Positions 47,831 through 57,370 of a stretch of DNA of 64,000 bases are shown piece by piece. Origin of the DNA: Antarcticibacterium sp. 1MA-6-2. GTDB taxonomy: Bacteria; Bacteroidota; Bacteroidia; Flavobacteriales; Flavobacteriaceae. The notes beneath the pieces were generated by a model, which worked only from the letters and a program-made list of their open reading frames with translations, searched no databases and was not told the origin of the DNA. Location: the NCBI RefSeq assembly GCF_021535135.1, contig NZ_CP091036.1, positions 3,410,001-3,474,000 of the forward strand, read 5' to 3'. Position 1 is the stretch's first letter. The number at the start of each line of letters is the position of its first letter. The translations under genes were made by a program, and so were the position numbers.

Positions 47831-47998
47831 ATGAAAAAAGTAAGCTTAATAGTATTGATTCTGTTAGGGAATTTATCTCTTATCTCTTGCACAGGAGAGA
47901 GTTTAGCAGAAATAATGAATTCCCCTAACCTCTCTTCAACTGATGGTGAAAAAGAACAGGTAGAACCCAAAGAACAACCACCGGAAGAAGAACCATAA
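47831..47998 (+). CDS. Small lipoprotein
   Basis: 55 residues: MKKVSLIVLILLGNLSLISC is a clean lipoprotein signal with Cys20, followed by an acidic, proline/glutamate-rich tail (EKEQVEPKEQPPEEEP). A terminator follows 18 nt after the stop, supporting a real monocistronic gene. Such small lipoproteins are frequent in Flavobacteriia and uncharacterized. Confidence 0.65.
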   Translation: MKKVSLIVLILLGNLSLISCTGESLAEIMNSPNLSSTDGEKEQVEPKEQPPEEEP

Positions 47999-48015
47999 CA
48001 TGAATAATTGAACTT

Positions 48016-48040
48016 AAAGCCGCTGTTTTAGCGGCTTTTT
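48016..48040 (+). terminator. Terminator of the small lipoprotein gene
   Basis: AAAGCCGCT (48016-48024), loop GTTTT, AGCGGCTTT (48030-48038), then TTT: a strong rho-independent terminator. Confidence 0.9.
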
Positions 48041-48293
48041 TCATTAGTTTATTTTCTCTCGAAATAATCCTCCAGCTTTTTTTCCAATAAGGGTAAATGA
48101 ACTGAAGAAACAAATTATAACAGAGAACATTACATTGAGAGGTCCTGAGGAACAAGTTACCTTGTATGGAAAGCATTCTGGGTTTGGCAATAGAACAGTA
48201 TCTGAATTCCTGGCAATTTTAAATTAATTTTTTTTCCTTTTGCCTCCAATGTTAGGGTTTTCACTTTATATTAATGAGCCAAAAAAGAAGCAA

Positions 48294-49075
48294 ATGGATT
48301 TACAACTTAAGCACAAATTATTTTTGATCTGTGGTGCCTCCAGCGGATTTGGGAGAGCGATAGCGGAAAGTTTGTTACAGGAAGGGGCTCATGTTTTTGC
48401 TGTGGCGCGAAGGGAAGAAAAACTAAAGGCTTTACAGCAGGAATTTCCGGAGCAGGTGGAAATCTTTGTCGGCGATCTAACAAAAGATGCGGTTATTTCT
48501 GAATTGGAGAAACGGCTTGAGAAAAAGCAACTGCACGGAATGCTGCTGAATGCTTAGGTGGTCCGCCAAGCCCTGGCGGCGCTGGAAACCAATATACAGC
48601 AATGGGATAAGGCTTACTAGGTCAGTCTTGCGTTGGAAAGTGGAACTGGTGCTACGCCTGCTTCCTATTTTTCAGAAACAACAGTACGGCAGAATCTTGT
48701 TTCTGGAGAGCCAGTCGGTAAAACAGCCTATTCCTTCTTTGGTGCTCAGCAATTCTTTTCGCGCGGGTGTCGTGGGATTTGCCAAGACCCTGGCGCTGGA
48801 AATTGCCAAAATGGGAATCACCGTGAACGTTCTGGCCCCGGGTTCTCATGAAACTCCGGCAATAGAACGGGTGATTCAAAAAAGAAGTGAGGATAGTGGG
48901 AAGTCGCAGGAGGAAATGCGCAGGAAACTGGCCGAAGATATTCCCGTGGGAAGAATGGGAAAAGCTGAAGAATTTGCCTCTCTGGCCACCTGGTTGCTCT
49001 CACCGCTCTCAGGGTACGTCACTTAGCCAAACTCTTAGTCACGACGGGGGAAATATAAAAGGATTATTTGGGTAG
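48294..49075 (+). pseudogene. Short-chain dehydrogenase/reductase, several lesions
   Basis: Start ATG at 48294. The Rossmann N-terminus is clear (LFLICGASSGFGRAIAESLL with GxxxGxG; GMLLNAGG with the NAG motif spanning the first break). After 48555 the frame breaks at least twice and an in-frame TAG interrupts KAY-QVS near 48617. Later SDR parts remain: NSFRAGVVGFAKTLALEIA, TVNVLAPGSHETP, and, after a further shift near 49025, QTLSHDGGNIKGLFG. The active-site region (Ser; here N-S-F in place of YxxxK) looks altered, but the alignment there is uncertain. Probably a true pseudogene of a family-typical 255-residue enzyme. Confidence 0.8.
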
Positions 49076-49117
49076 GTTCAAGGTTCAAGGTTCAAAGTTC
49101 AAAGTTCAAGGTTCAAG
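49075..49117. repeat. Heptamer repeat array (GGTTCAA type)
   Basis: Six consecutive units of GGTTCAA/AGTTCAA directly after the SDR stop codon. Confidence 0.85.
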
Positions 49118-49190
49118 ATATTTAAAAGCCTAAATCCCCTCAAAGAAGTAAATACTCTAAGAATGCTTAATCAGGTTGGAAACATATATA

Positions 49191-49463
49191 ATGGCTAAGC
49201 AGCAGATTGTATTTGATCTGGCCAGAAATATAGATTTTCAGTCCAGAATGGTTATGACTTCAAATGAAAAAGCAGTTGGAGGAAGAACCAGCGGATTAAT
49301 AGGTCCGGGGGAAACGGTAACCTGGTATGGGAAGCATCTTGGGGTATGGCAACATCTAACTACCAAAATAACAGATTTTGATGAGCCACATTTTTTTGCA
49401 GATGAAATGGTAAAAAAAGGTTTAAGGTTTAAGGTTTCAAGTTTCAGGTTGGAGCTCGCCTGA
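49191..49463 (+). pseudogene. Truncated SRPBCC-family protein
   Basis: From the ATG at 49191: KQQIVFDLARNID, GGRTSGLIGPGETVTWYGKH, and FDEPHFFADEM match the first two-thirds of a ligand-binding SRPBCC (START-like, cell-division-inhibitor-like) protein of about 150 residues. Right after DEMV the sequence turns into a heptamer array (GGTTTAA units), and the reading frame ends at 49463 in it. The N-terminus is also a few residues short. It looks like a gene cut by, or eroded into, the repeat. Confidence 0.65.
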
Positions 49464-49551
49464 TTAAGGTTGCCTATTCAATAAAACTTACAACTTACAA
49501 CTTACAACCTACAACCTACAACCTATAACCAACAACTCTCCACTCTCCACT
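49419..49551. repeat. Two heptamer arrays in opposite sense
   Basis: 49419-49450 has GGTTTAA/GGTTTCA units; 49485-49551 has ACAACTT/ACAACCT units, then CTCTCCA units. The two arrays are roughly inverted relative to each other. Confidence 0.8.
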
Positions 49552-49678
49552 TCACCCGATCACCCCAAAAGTTATGGCATAATGGTTGATTTGCTGCTAA
49601 TTCATAATTCTCTAATTCGGCAGCCCCTCTTTATGAAAAAATATCAAAGGTTTCCCCTCTTCAATTTTAGTTTAACTT

Positions 49679-50365
49679 GTGCTCCAAAATTTAAACTTTA
49701 TAAATCCTCCCCCCGGAATTCTTGCCCTGGTGCTAATTTTTTCACTCCTTCTTGGGAGCTGTGCTGCAAATAGAAATATTGCAGAGGAAAAGGTTACTGT
49801 AGGCGGTAATAAAATCATTCCGATAAATATTCTCGAGGAAGTTAAAATTGCCCTCTCACATTACCCTGAACTTGAGGATGTGAAAATCGAGTTCAGATAT
49901 AAGAACAAGATGAAGAATTCTTTTATGCAGGCACAGCCAAAAGTTGCGGACCTGTTCAAAGGAAAAAAAGAGCGTAGCTATAATGTTTATATGAGCAGTA
50001 AGTTCCTCATCAAAGACGCAGAATTTGCTATGGCCGATGCACCTTCTGAAGTACTTATAGGCTGGCTGGGGCACGAACTGGGTCATATTATGGACTACCG
50101 CGAAAAATCAACTGCAGAGCTGCTGAAATTCGGAGCCCGGTATTCCTCTTCAGAAAAATTCATTAAAAAAGCAGAACGCACAGCCGATACTTACGCAATC
50201 AACCACAGGATGGGCAATTATATTTTTGCAACAAAAGATTTCATCCTCAATCACTCGCAGTTAACAGATTCATATAAAAAAAGAAAGGCCCGTCTATACC
50301 TCTCTCCACAAGACATCCTTGTGATGGTAAATGCCCTGGAAGAAATTGCGGAAGAGGTTGATTAA
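49679..50365 (+). CDS. Lipoprotein metallopeptidase with HELGH motif
   Basis: 228 residues, lipoprotein signal with Cys28 (LLLGSC). The zinc motif HELGH is at 132-136 (GWLGHELGHIMDYREK), with AERTADTYAINHRMG (about 165-179) supplying the third ligand in the usual ExxxD position of M48-like gluzincins. It is probably a periplasmic or outer-membrane protease. The frame is intact. Heptamer arrays flank it on both sides, so it forms a repeat-bounded cassette. Confidence 0.78.
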   Translation: MLQNLNFINPPPGILALVLIFSLLLGSCAANRNIAEEKVTVGGNKIIPINILEEVKIALSHYPELEDVKIEFRYKNKMKNSFMQAQPKVADLFKGKKERSYNVYMSSKFLIKDAEFAMADAPSEVLIGWLGHELGHIMDYREKSTAELLKFGARYSSSEKFIKKAERTADTYAINHRMGNYIFATKDFILNHSQLTDSYKKRKARLYLSPQDILVMVNALEEIAEEVD

Positions 50366-50590
50366 AGGGTTCAAGGTTCAAAGTTTAAAGTTCGAAGTTC
50401 AAGGATTCAGGGACAGGGTTTCAAGTTCAAGGTTCAAAGAATAGGGTTTTGGTTTCAAGTTTCTGGAGTGGATATGCTTTAATAAAGTAGACTTTCTGGA
50501 ACTAACCATCAACCAACAACCTACAACCTATAACCTATAACCTATAACCTATAACCTACAACCTACAACTTTCCACTCTCCACTCTCCAC
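50366..50590. repeat. Heptamer arrays behind the metallopeptidase
   Basis: 50368-50455: GGTTCAA/AGTTTAA/AGTTCGA units; 50508-50590: ACAACCT/ATAACCT units (at least eight) ending in CTCTCCA units. The same two unit types in the same order as at 49419-49551. Confidence 0.82.
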
Positions 50591-50598
50591 TTTGATCG

Positions 50599-51703
50599 CT
50601 AGCCCAGGATCTGTTTCTGTTTATTATAAAAAGCATCCGTCTGCAGTTGCATGAGCTCGCGGGCTTTTTTTCGCTTGTAGTCGTAGAGTTCCTGCTCCTC
50701 GGCAATGTCTGCATATACCCGATTGTTCACACTAAGCATCGGTTTTAAGGATGAGTTCCCGCTGCTGAATTTGTTGTGAGACCCAGGTTTGAAGTGCGTT
50801 TTCCTCTTCTTCCAGTTTCAGGTCGTAGGCTCCTTTCGGCGATAGCAGCTTGGCAATAATAGGGGAGGTCTCAATTGCCAGGAACAAGAGCATAATAAAC
50901 AAAGGTGGCAGGAACGGCAGTTTGTTTAAAGCATTTATTCGCGCCATAAGTCCGTCAAAGCCATCAATAACAGGCTGCGACTCATTTACTTTGGCCTCAT
51001 AATCTTTGTTTAAGGAATCGATCTTCCCCTGGGCAACTTCGATTTTACCAGCATTTGTTTCCTTTAATTCCTGAAGAGCCAGCAATTCTGCATCATGCTT
51101 TTCCCTTTTTTCAGCATATACCGGGCCTTTGCCTAATTTTTTGGTTCCGGCTGTACCTTCGGCTTCTGTGATATAGGTGTTGTAGAGGGCGTTTACCTCC
51201 GCTTCCTTAGCAGACACTTCTTCCTTTAAGGATGCTATTTCCGCATTAAGAGCGGATATCTCCGGAGTAAACTGGGTGGCGATCTGCTCCTGGTTTGCGA
51301 GGGTCATATCATTTTTTTGTTCCAGCAAGACCTGGTTGATCTCTTTCTCAAAAATTTTAAGCTCCAGCGGTTTGGCGATCACAATTGCTATGATTACTGC
51401 CAGAATAATACGCGGGGTGGCCTGAAGAAACTCACTCCTGAAGTTGTTTTTCTTTTTGATCGTTGAGACGATAAAACGGTCCAGATTAAAAATAAGGAGA
51501 CCCCAGATCAAACCGAAGAAAACTGCGGTAAGATAATTGTCAAATACCGTGTAAAGCGCATAAGAAGAAGCGATAAATGCCATGACGGCCGTAAAGAAAA
51601 CAGTGGCGCCTATGCCTGCATATTTTGTTTGTTCGCCGGGAGAACAGGAGTCAAGTATCTTAGTGTCTGCCCCGGAGCAGAAGATAAAAAAGCGTTTGAA
51701 CAT
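50599..51703 (-). pseudogene. DUF4407 membrane protein, frameshifted at the C-terminus
   Basis: The 323-residue ORF from 51703 has the DUF4407 layout: four membrane helices (about 30-55, 57-75, 90-110, 270-290) around a long coiled coil (EINQVLLEQKNDM to SLNKDYEAK). It stops at 50732, but the +1 frame continues SVNNRVYADIAEEQELYDYK and KARELMQLQTDAFYNKQKQI to 50599. One surplus base near 50740 restores about 367 residues. DUF4407 proteins are inner-membrane proteins of unknown role. Confidence 0.82.
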
Positions 51704-51764
51704 GATGTTTGTTTGATTGATGAAACTTTATAACGCTGATTTTCAAGATTTCTTACGCGGATCG

Positions 51765-51830
51765 AAGTTAAAAGTTAGAAGTTAAAAAGTTAGAGGTTAG
51801 AAGTTAGAAGTTAAAAAGTTAAAAAGGAAA
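51765..51830. repeat. Heptamer array (GTTAGAA/GTTAAAA type)
   Basis: About eight units of AGTTAGA/AGTTAAA in the gap upstream of DUF4407. Confidence 0.75.
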
Positions 51831-51895
51831 GGGGAGCGGCTTTCAACGTAAAATTCCGGGGACCAAATTTTATTAGAAAATATTAAAACAGCAAA

Positions 51896-52665
51896 CTACA
51901 AACTTACCCCCACCCCAATATTAAGATTGGAAGTATATTCCCGGGTGTTTAGCGGAGTTTGACTGTCAAAATAATAATTGTAAAGCGTGAAAACTTTGAA
52001 CCAGCCGGAGAGAGGAATGTCGAGGCGGAATTGCTCCAGGATCCTGTAATCGTTCAAATCCCTGTAAAGCGGCTGATAATAAACCGTGTTGGCAACAGAA
52101 AATTTCTGGGATTTGGCAGTATAATTTAATGTAAGGTAGGTGCTGTTGCGGTGGTTATAATTGGTAGTTCCTGCCCGGTCACTATATTCGACTTCATACA
52201 TATAACTGTTGCTTAAGCATAACCGCTAAAACGTCTCCTGTCTATCCACTTTACCCGAAGTCCGGCACCTACCAAGTTGCGCTGTTCCACGACCAAAAGT
52301 TGGTTGTACTGGCCCTGGATAAAACTCTCGAATCTCAATAACTCTAATCCTTCAAATTTATAATTAAATCGGCCGTGCAGAAACCATGCATTCTGTAGAT
52401 TTTCTTCTCCGGAATCTATAAGCCTGTAATTCCCCACGAAAAAATAAAGCTTCCTCAGGTCTTTTGATTTCAGCTGCGTACTTAGGGCAGCATCTATCTG
52501 GTTTACCTGGTTGCCGTCATTATTGGTGTGGTTAAAAGAAAAATCGGCGTTTAGTGCAAACCTCACCGAATCTGTCTGCATACGTTTCGATTCAATATTC
52601 ACGAGTTGCGCAGTGAGGAGAGCAGGGATGAGGCTAAAAATGCTTAGGAGAAGGAATCTTATCAT
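51896..52665 (-). pseudogene. DUF481 outer-membrane protein, split by one frameshift
   Basis: The ATG at 52665 (MIRFLLLSIFSLIPALLTA) is preferred over an upstream in-frame start as it begins the signal peptide. The beta-rich body fits DUF481 (YFFVGNYRLIDSGEENLQNAW, FIQGQYNQLLVVEQRNLVGAG). It breaks after RFSGYA at about 52210; the next frame resumes YMYEVEYSDRAGTTNYNHRN and ends in the beta-strand GVGVSL at 51896, an outer-membrane barrel-like end. One missing base is implied. Restored length is about 256 residues. Confidence 0.8.
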
Positions 52666-52703
52666 TTGCCAAAAGTAAAAAAAGCCCCTCAACACACAAA
52701 AGG

Positions 52704-52780
52704 GAGTTTGAAAGTTTGGAGTTTGTGTAGGTTGTATGTTGTAGGTTGGAGGAAAGTGGAAAGTGGAGAGTGGAAGGAGG
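52704..52780. repeat. Heptamer arrays (GTTTGGA / GTTGTAG / GGAAAGT type)
   Basis: Units of AGTTTGG, GGTTGTA and GGAAAGT/GGAGAGT follow one another upstream of the DUF481 gene. They are the reverse complement of the ACAACCT and CTCTCCA units at 49.5 and 50.5 kb. Confidence 0.72.
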
Positions 52781-52938
52781 ATAGTCTGGGCGCGGGAGAA
52801 GTTTGTAAATTGGAAACAGTGGAAAGAGGAAAATCTGGGCGTTGGAAGTTATGTTGTGTAACTAACTAATATACTTAATATTATTCCACTGAGATTCTAA
52901 TCTTTTTCAATTAACTTTCATAAAAATATAAATTTGCT

Positions 52939-53700
52939 ATGCTAAATCAGCAGCCACCGGAGCAGTCTACGAAAAATGAAACCATTCTCCATTCCGGTGG
53001 AAAGAGATTATTTTTTAGTAAAGAATATATTGGTGAGTTTGTCTATGGTGGCATAGATGGCGCTATCACAACATTTGCTGTTGTGGTAAGTGCCGAAGGT
53101 GCAAGCCTTGGAATTTCGGTAGTTATCATACTGGGACTGGCTAATTTAATTGCAGATGGCTTTTCCATGTCTGTAGGTAATTTTATTTCTACCAAAACTG
53201 AAAAAGATAATTTTGATAAACACAGGCGGGTAGAATACTGGGAGATTGAAAACCTAAGGGAAAAGGAGGTGCAGGAAGTAAGGGAGATCTATAGTGCGAA
53301 GGGGTTTAGCGGAGAATTGCTGGAACAGGTAGTAGAGGTTATAACAGCCAACAAGGAGGTTTGGGTAGACACTATGATGAAAGAAGAACTCGAGATGGTG
53401 AGAGGTGAAAAAACCCCTTATAAAACTGCGGGAGTAACTTTTGTAAGTTTTATATTGGTGGGAGCTGTTCCCCTGCTTTCCTATGTGTTCATGAGTAATG
53501 ATATCTCAACGCTGGACTCCCAACTTTTTCTTTACTCCTGTATTTTAACTGCAATTGCATTATCAATTGTAGGAGCTCTTAAAAGTTTGGTAACCGAAAA
53601 AAATGTACTAATTGGAATCCTGGAAACATTATTGTTAGGCGGAATTGCAGCACTACTGGCTTACTACGTAGGGGATGTACTGGAAAAAATGTTTTTGTAG
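52939..53700 (+). CDS. VIT1/CCC1-family iron/manganese transporter
   Basis: 253 residues with five membrane segments. The first, [20 protein letters not shown] (about 31-50), and [18 protein letters not shown] (about 66-83) are the VIT1 signatures; a cytoplasmic metal-binding helix pair ([18 protein letters not shown]) follows. The family exports Fe2+/Mn2+ from the cytosol in exchange for protons. Intact, monocistronic, with heptamer arrays on both sides. Confidence 0.92.
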   Translation: MLNQQPPEQSTKNETILHSGGKRLFFSKEYIGEFVYGGIDGAITTFAVVVSAEGASLGISVVIILGLANLIADGFSMSVGNFISTKTEKDNFDKHRRVEYWEIENLREKEVQEVREIYSAKGFSGELLEQVVEVITANKEVWVDTMMKEELEMVRGEKTPYKTAGVTFVSFILVGAVPLLSYVFMSNDISTLDSQLFLYSCILTAIALSIVGALKSLVTEKNVLIGILETLLLGGIAALLAYYVGDVLEKMFL

Positions 53701-53768
53701 TTTCAGTAACTGGCACAGAAATTAACCGGAAGGACCTAAAGATAAATGCATTTGTACAGAAGAACTTT

Positions 53769-53906
53769 CGGCTTCAAACTTCCAACTTCGATCTTCGATC
53801 TTCCAACTTCCCGCTTTTCTAACTTCGTACTTCCGACTTCCGACTTCCAACTTCCCGCATTTTTTAACTTCGTACTTTTAACTTCTAACTTCGTCCTTCG
53901 TACTTC
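53769..53906. repeat. Heptamer array (ACTTCGA/TCTTCGA/ACTTCCA type)
   Basis: About nineteen degenerate units (CTTCCAA, CTTCGAT, CTTCCGA, CTTCTAA, CTTCGTA) fill the gap between the transporter and the GH16 gene, ending 4 nt before the GH16 stop codon. Confidence 0.85.
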
Positions 53907-53910
53907 AATT

Positions 53911-55063
53911 TTACTGGTAGATCCTTACGTAATCTATTTCAAAAGTTCCTTCGGAAAAGTCTGCCGGAACGTCACCGCCAAGGTTTCCGCCTATTGCAAT
54001 ATTCAACAATAAATAATGCGGATGATCGTAAGGCTTGTCGGCTGAGTTGGGTAATTCATAGACCAGTTCGTCATCCACGAAGGTTTTAATGCTGCTTGCC
54101 GTCCACTCCATGGCATAGACATGAAACTCTTCGGCTGTATTTTCAACCTGTAGTGTACCTCCCATGTTCTTGTATTCTCCGGTATTTCTGTCTCCCCAAT
54201 GGAAGTGGGAGATGGTTTCATTTTTATTCCATCCTGTTTGTTCCAGGATATCAATCTCACCACAGCCAGGCCATTGTCCGCTGCCATACTGGCCCTGAAA
54301 AACACTTCCGGTTTCGTTGCAATTTGCGCCCAGGGTCCAGATCGCTTAGCCAGGTACCCGCTGCTGCAGGAAGTTTGGCCCGTACTTCAACGCGGCCAAA
54401 AGTAAATGCAAATTTCGAATTCAGGCGGGCCGAGGTGTAGGATTTCGTGGAGGCACCATAGGTATATTGCTCTTTTTGGGCTTTAATTTTTAAAGTACCG
54501 TCGCTCACATAAGAATTTTCAGGCCGGGCGGTGTAATGTTGTAATTCGTCATTGTGCCAGCTGCCATTGTTGGGCGGAATAACCTGATGATGCCATTTTT
54601 CTCCATCGGGATTTCCTTCCTCCTCAAACTCATCAGAAAAAACAAGGTTCGTGAATTTTTCATCAGACTTAAAAATGGTGAAATTCACCGTTTTGTTTAT
54701 AAATTCTCCTGATTCAGAATAAGCCCAGGCTACAACACTGGTTGCATGTGTTCCCTCTCGTGGAAAAGTGTATTCTATAGTCCCAGAAGTACTTTCCTGA
54801 ACTGCAGCATTGTCAAAACGGAAGGCGTATCTCACAGCATTGTCGGCCGTAGCGGTTACCTTAACCACTCCTGAACCATCTCCTTCTGGCTGTTGCTCTG
54901 TAGCACCAACTATGTTTACCTCTACCTGTAAGTTGGAAACGGCTGTAGTAAATTCTGAATCTCCGGAACTACAGGAGTTTGCAAGAAATAGCAGAAAAAA
55001 AGTCAAAGATAGGTAGCTCATAGGTTTTAAATTGTAAAAGGGATTATTCCTTATCATGTTCAT
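53911..55063 (-). pseudogene. Family 16 glycoside hydrolase (beta-glucanase) lipoprotein, one frameshift
   Basis: From 55063: lipoprotein signal (Cys31), an Ig/PKD-like domain (about 40-130), then the GH16 domain (LVFSDEFEEEGNPDGEKW...; GRVEVRAKLPAAAGTW). The frame slips at about 54345 by one surplus A (TWL-AIWTL); the other frame carries the catalytic motif GEIDILE (two Glu, near residues 268-275) and HVYAMEWTA, GGDVPADFSEGTFEIDYVRIYQ to 53911. Restored length is 383 residues. GH16 with this layout cleaves beta-1,3 or mixed beta-glucans such as laminarin. It is the last gene of the locus. Confidence 0.9.
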
Positions 55064-55122
55064 AGTTCATTAGTTGAGCATTTATTCCTGATGATAATTA
55101 TTCAGATATTCCGTGTTCAGGA

Positions 55123-57335
55123 TTATTTACTGAAAAATACATTATCAATAAAGATTGTCGCACTTCCTGAGGGTTGTGCGGAATAGATCAATTGCGCAAT
55201 ATTTGCTCTTGTGGTCAATCCTGAAAAGTCTGAAAGCGGACGTTTTATAGAGATCCAGGTATTTTTTTCAGGATTGCTTATTGTTATTTCATGTTCCACA
55301 TCATCACCGCCCTGAAAGCCACCATCTGCTCCAAAATCCACGAGTTTAATCCTGATCTCTGTAGCATCTGCAGTCCACACATCGGTATGAAAGAACTCCA
55401 TTTCTGATGCATCTATCTGGTTAGCCACAGTTTCAACTCCCACATAGTTCAGGTCGCTGTACTTTTTCACTGCATTTCCGTCTATCGAAATATCTTCCAG
55501 TGTCCCTGCAGACCAGCAAGTTCTCCAGGTATCTACTGTTACATTTGAATATGCATTACTGAACAGAGAAATTACATCTCCCTCATCAATGTTGGGAGTG
55601 GGTGCTGCAGCTTCCGGTTCAGTTGCCGCAGTTGATTCCCTGTAAAAATAAACATTATCTACAAAGATAGTTGCGTTACCTGCAGGTTGTGCCGCGTAAA
55701 TTATTTGTGCAATATTTGCCCTGCTGGTTAAGCAAGGTAAAGTCTGAAAGCGCAAGGTCTAAAGATACCCAGCTATTCCTTTGGGGGTTTGCTATGGTAA
55801 TTTCATGTTCCACATCGTCACCACCTTCAAATGCGCCATCTGCTCCAAAATCCACTAGTTTAATCCTGATCTCAGTAGCATCGGCCGTCCACACATCGGT
55901 ATGGAAGTATTCCATTTCTGAAGCATTAATTTGAGTTCCTACGGTTTCAACTCCTACGAAATTAAGTCCGCTGTATTTTTTCACCGCATTTCCATTAATA
56001 GAGATATCTTCTAAAGTTGCTGAAGACCACCCTGTTCTCCATGTATCTACTGTTACATCGGTATAAGCATCGCTGAACAGGGAGATAACATCTGATTCCG
56101 CACGGGTAGGTGCCGGAGCTGCAGATACCGGTTCAGTGGATATGCCTGAGCTGTTATAGAAATATACATTGTCTACATAAGTAGTGTTTTCCCCGGAAGG
56201 ACTTGCAACAAAGAGCAATTGTGCAATGTTTTCTTTTGTGGTAAGCCCGGTAAAATCTGCAAGCGGAATATCAATCGCAAACCATTCCTTTTGTGTTGGA
56301 TTGGCAATTACGATCTCGTGTTCCACATCATCCCCACCTTCAAAAGCAGCATCGGCTCCAAAATCAACCAGTTTGATCTTAAACTCTGTAGCATTTGCAG
56401 TCCAGATATCTACATGGAGATGAGTCATTGCAGTAACATCAATCTGGGATGCAACGGTCTCAATTCCAACAAAGTTTAAATCACTGTATTTTTTTACATT
56501 ATTCCCGTCTATCGTAATTTCTTCCAGGCTTGCATTAGACCATTCTGTTCTCCAGGTATCTACAGTTACATTGGTGTAAACGTCACTGAACAAAGATATT
56601 ACCTTATCTTCAGCAACAGTAGGATCGGGGCTTGGTTCAGTTGGCTCTGAATCATCACCGGGCTCCTCAGTAGCACCACCTTCAGCCAGAATTATGTCAT
56701 CAAAATAATGTACTGTTGTGCCACCCTTGTCTCCGTTAAAATTGAAGAACAGTACCATTCTGTCGAACTTATCGGTATCACTTGGAGAAAAGGCAAATGA
56801 TATCTCTTCCCACTCTTCAGCCTTGGTTGTGGTCATAGTAACTTCTTTCGAGACGGAACCATCAGAACTGTCTTCCAGTTTCAGGTTTACATTTTGGCCT
56901 GCAGCCGGGGAATAGACTTTTATTTTAATGGTTTGTTTTTCTGAAAAATCTACTTTTCCGGAGAGATCAAAGAAAAATCCGGCCCAGCCTTCCACACCTG
57001 CCGTTTGGGTAACTTTCATTACTTTATCTGAAGTATTTATGCCTTCCTTATCGGGATTATCAGCTTAGCTCAATGGTTAAGGAACCCGCAGCTTCTCCAA
57101 AGAAGGTGGTTTCAGGTGCACCGCATTCAAAGTTTATCACTCCCTCTGCAAGATTGGGGATTATTACTTCAAATTCACAACCTTCTACTAGTTCCGGCTC
57201 CACATAAGCAGATGGAGGAGGAATATCATCTTCCGCCTCGCAGGAAATCATTAAGCCGATTGCCATAAATACGAGAAGCAGCCTTAGAGGTAAATTAAAA
57301 CTCTGTAGGTGTTGGTTTATACTATTCCGTTTCAT
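55123..57335 (-). pseudogene. Surface lipoprotein with tandem glycan-binding-type repeats, two frameshifts
   Basis: From 57335: lipoprotein signal (Cys32), a first beta-sandwich domain of the CBM4/9-like kind (GWAGFFFDLSGKVDFSEKQT), then three ~150-residue repeats each beginning VISLFS(D/N)xYxNVTVDTWRT and containing LVDFGADxxFEGGDDVEHEI and a YVDNVYF end (about 56160-56610, 55640-56110, 55130-55590). Breaks near 57050 (ELS/ADNPDKEG) and near 55735 each have one surplus base; 2,213 nt fits this. It is placed like SusE-type glycan-binding proteins, between SusD and GH16. Confidence 0.85.
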
Positions 57336-57370
57336 TTCGTGGTTTTTTAGTTACCTTATTTTTTCAACTC

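Noticed and set aside
47507..48176. Three minus-strand ORFs of 72-83 codons
   Set aside because: They overlap the small lipoprotein gene and its terminator on the plus strand and lack any recognisable motif.
49075..50590. CRISPR array
   Set aside because: The repeated unit is only 7 bp, tandem without spacers, and degenerate; no cas genes are present.
52929..52936. TAAATTTG as promoter of the VIT1-type gene
   Set aside because: It ends only 2 nt before the ATG, so transcription would start inside the gene.
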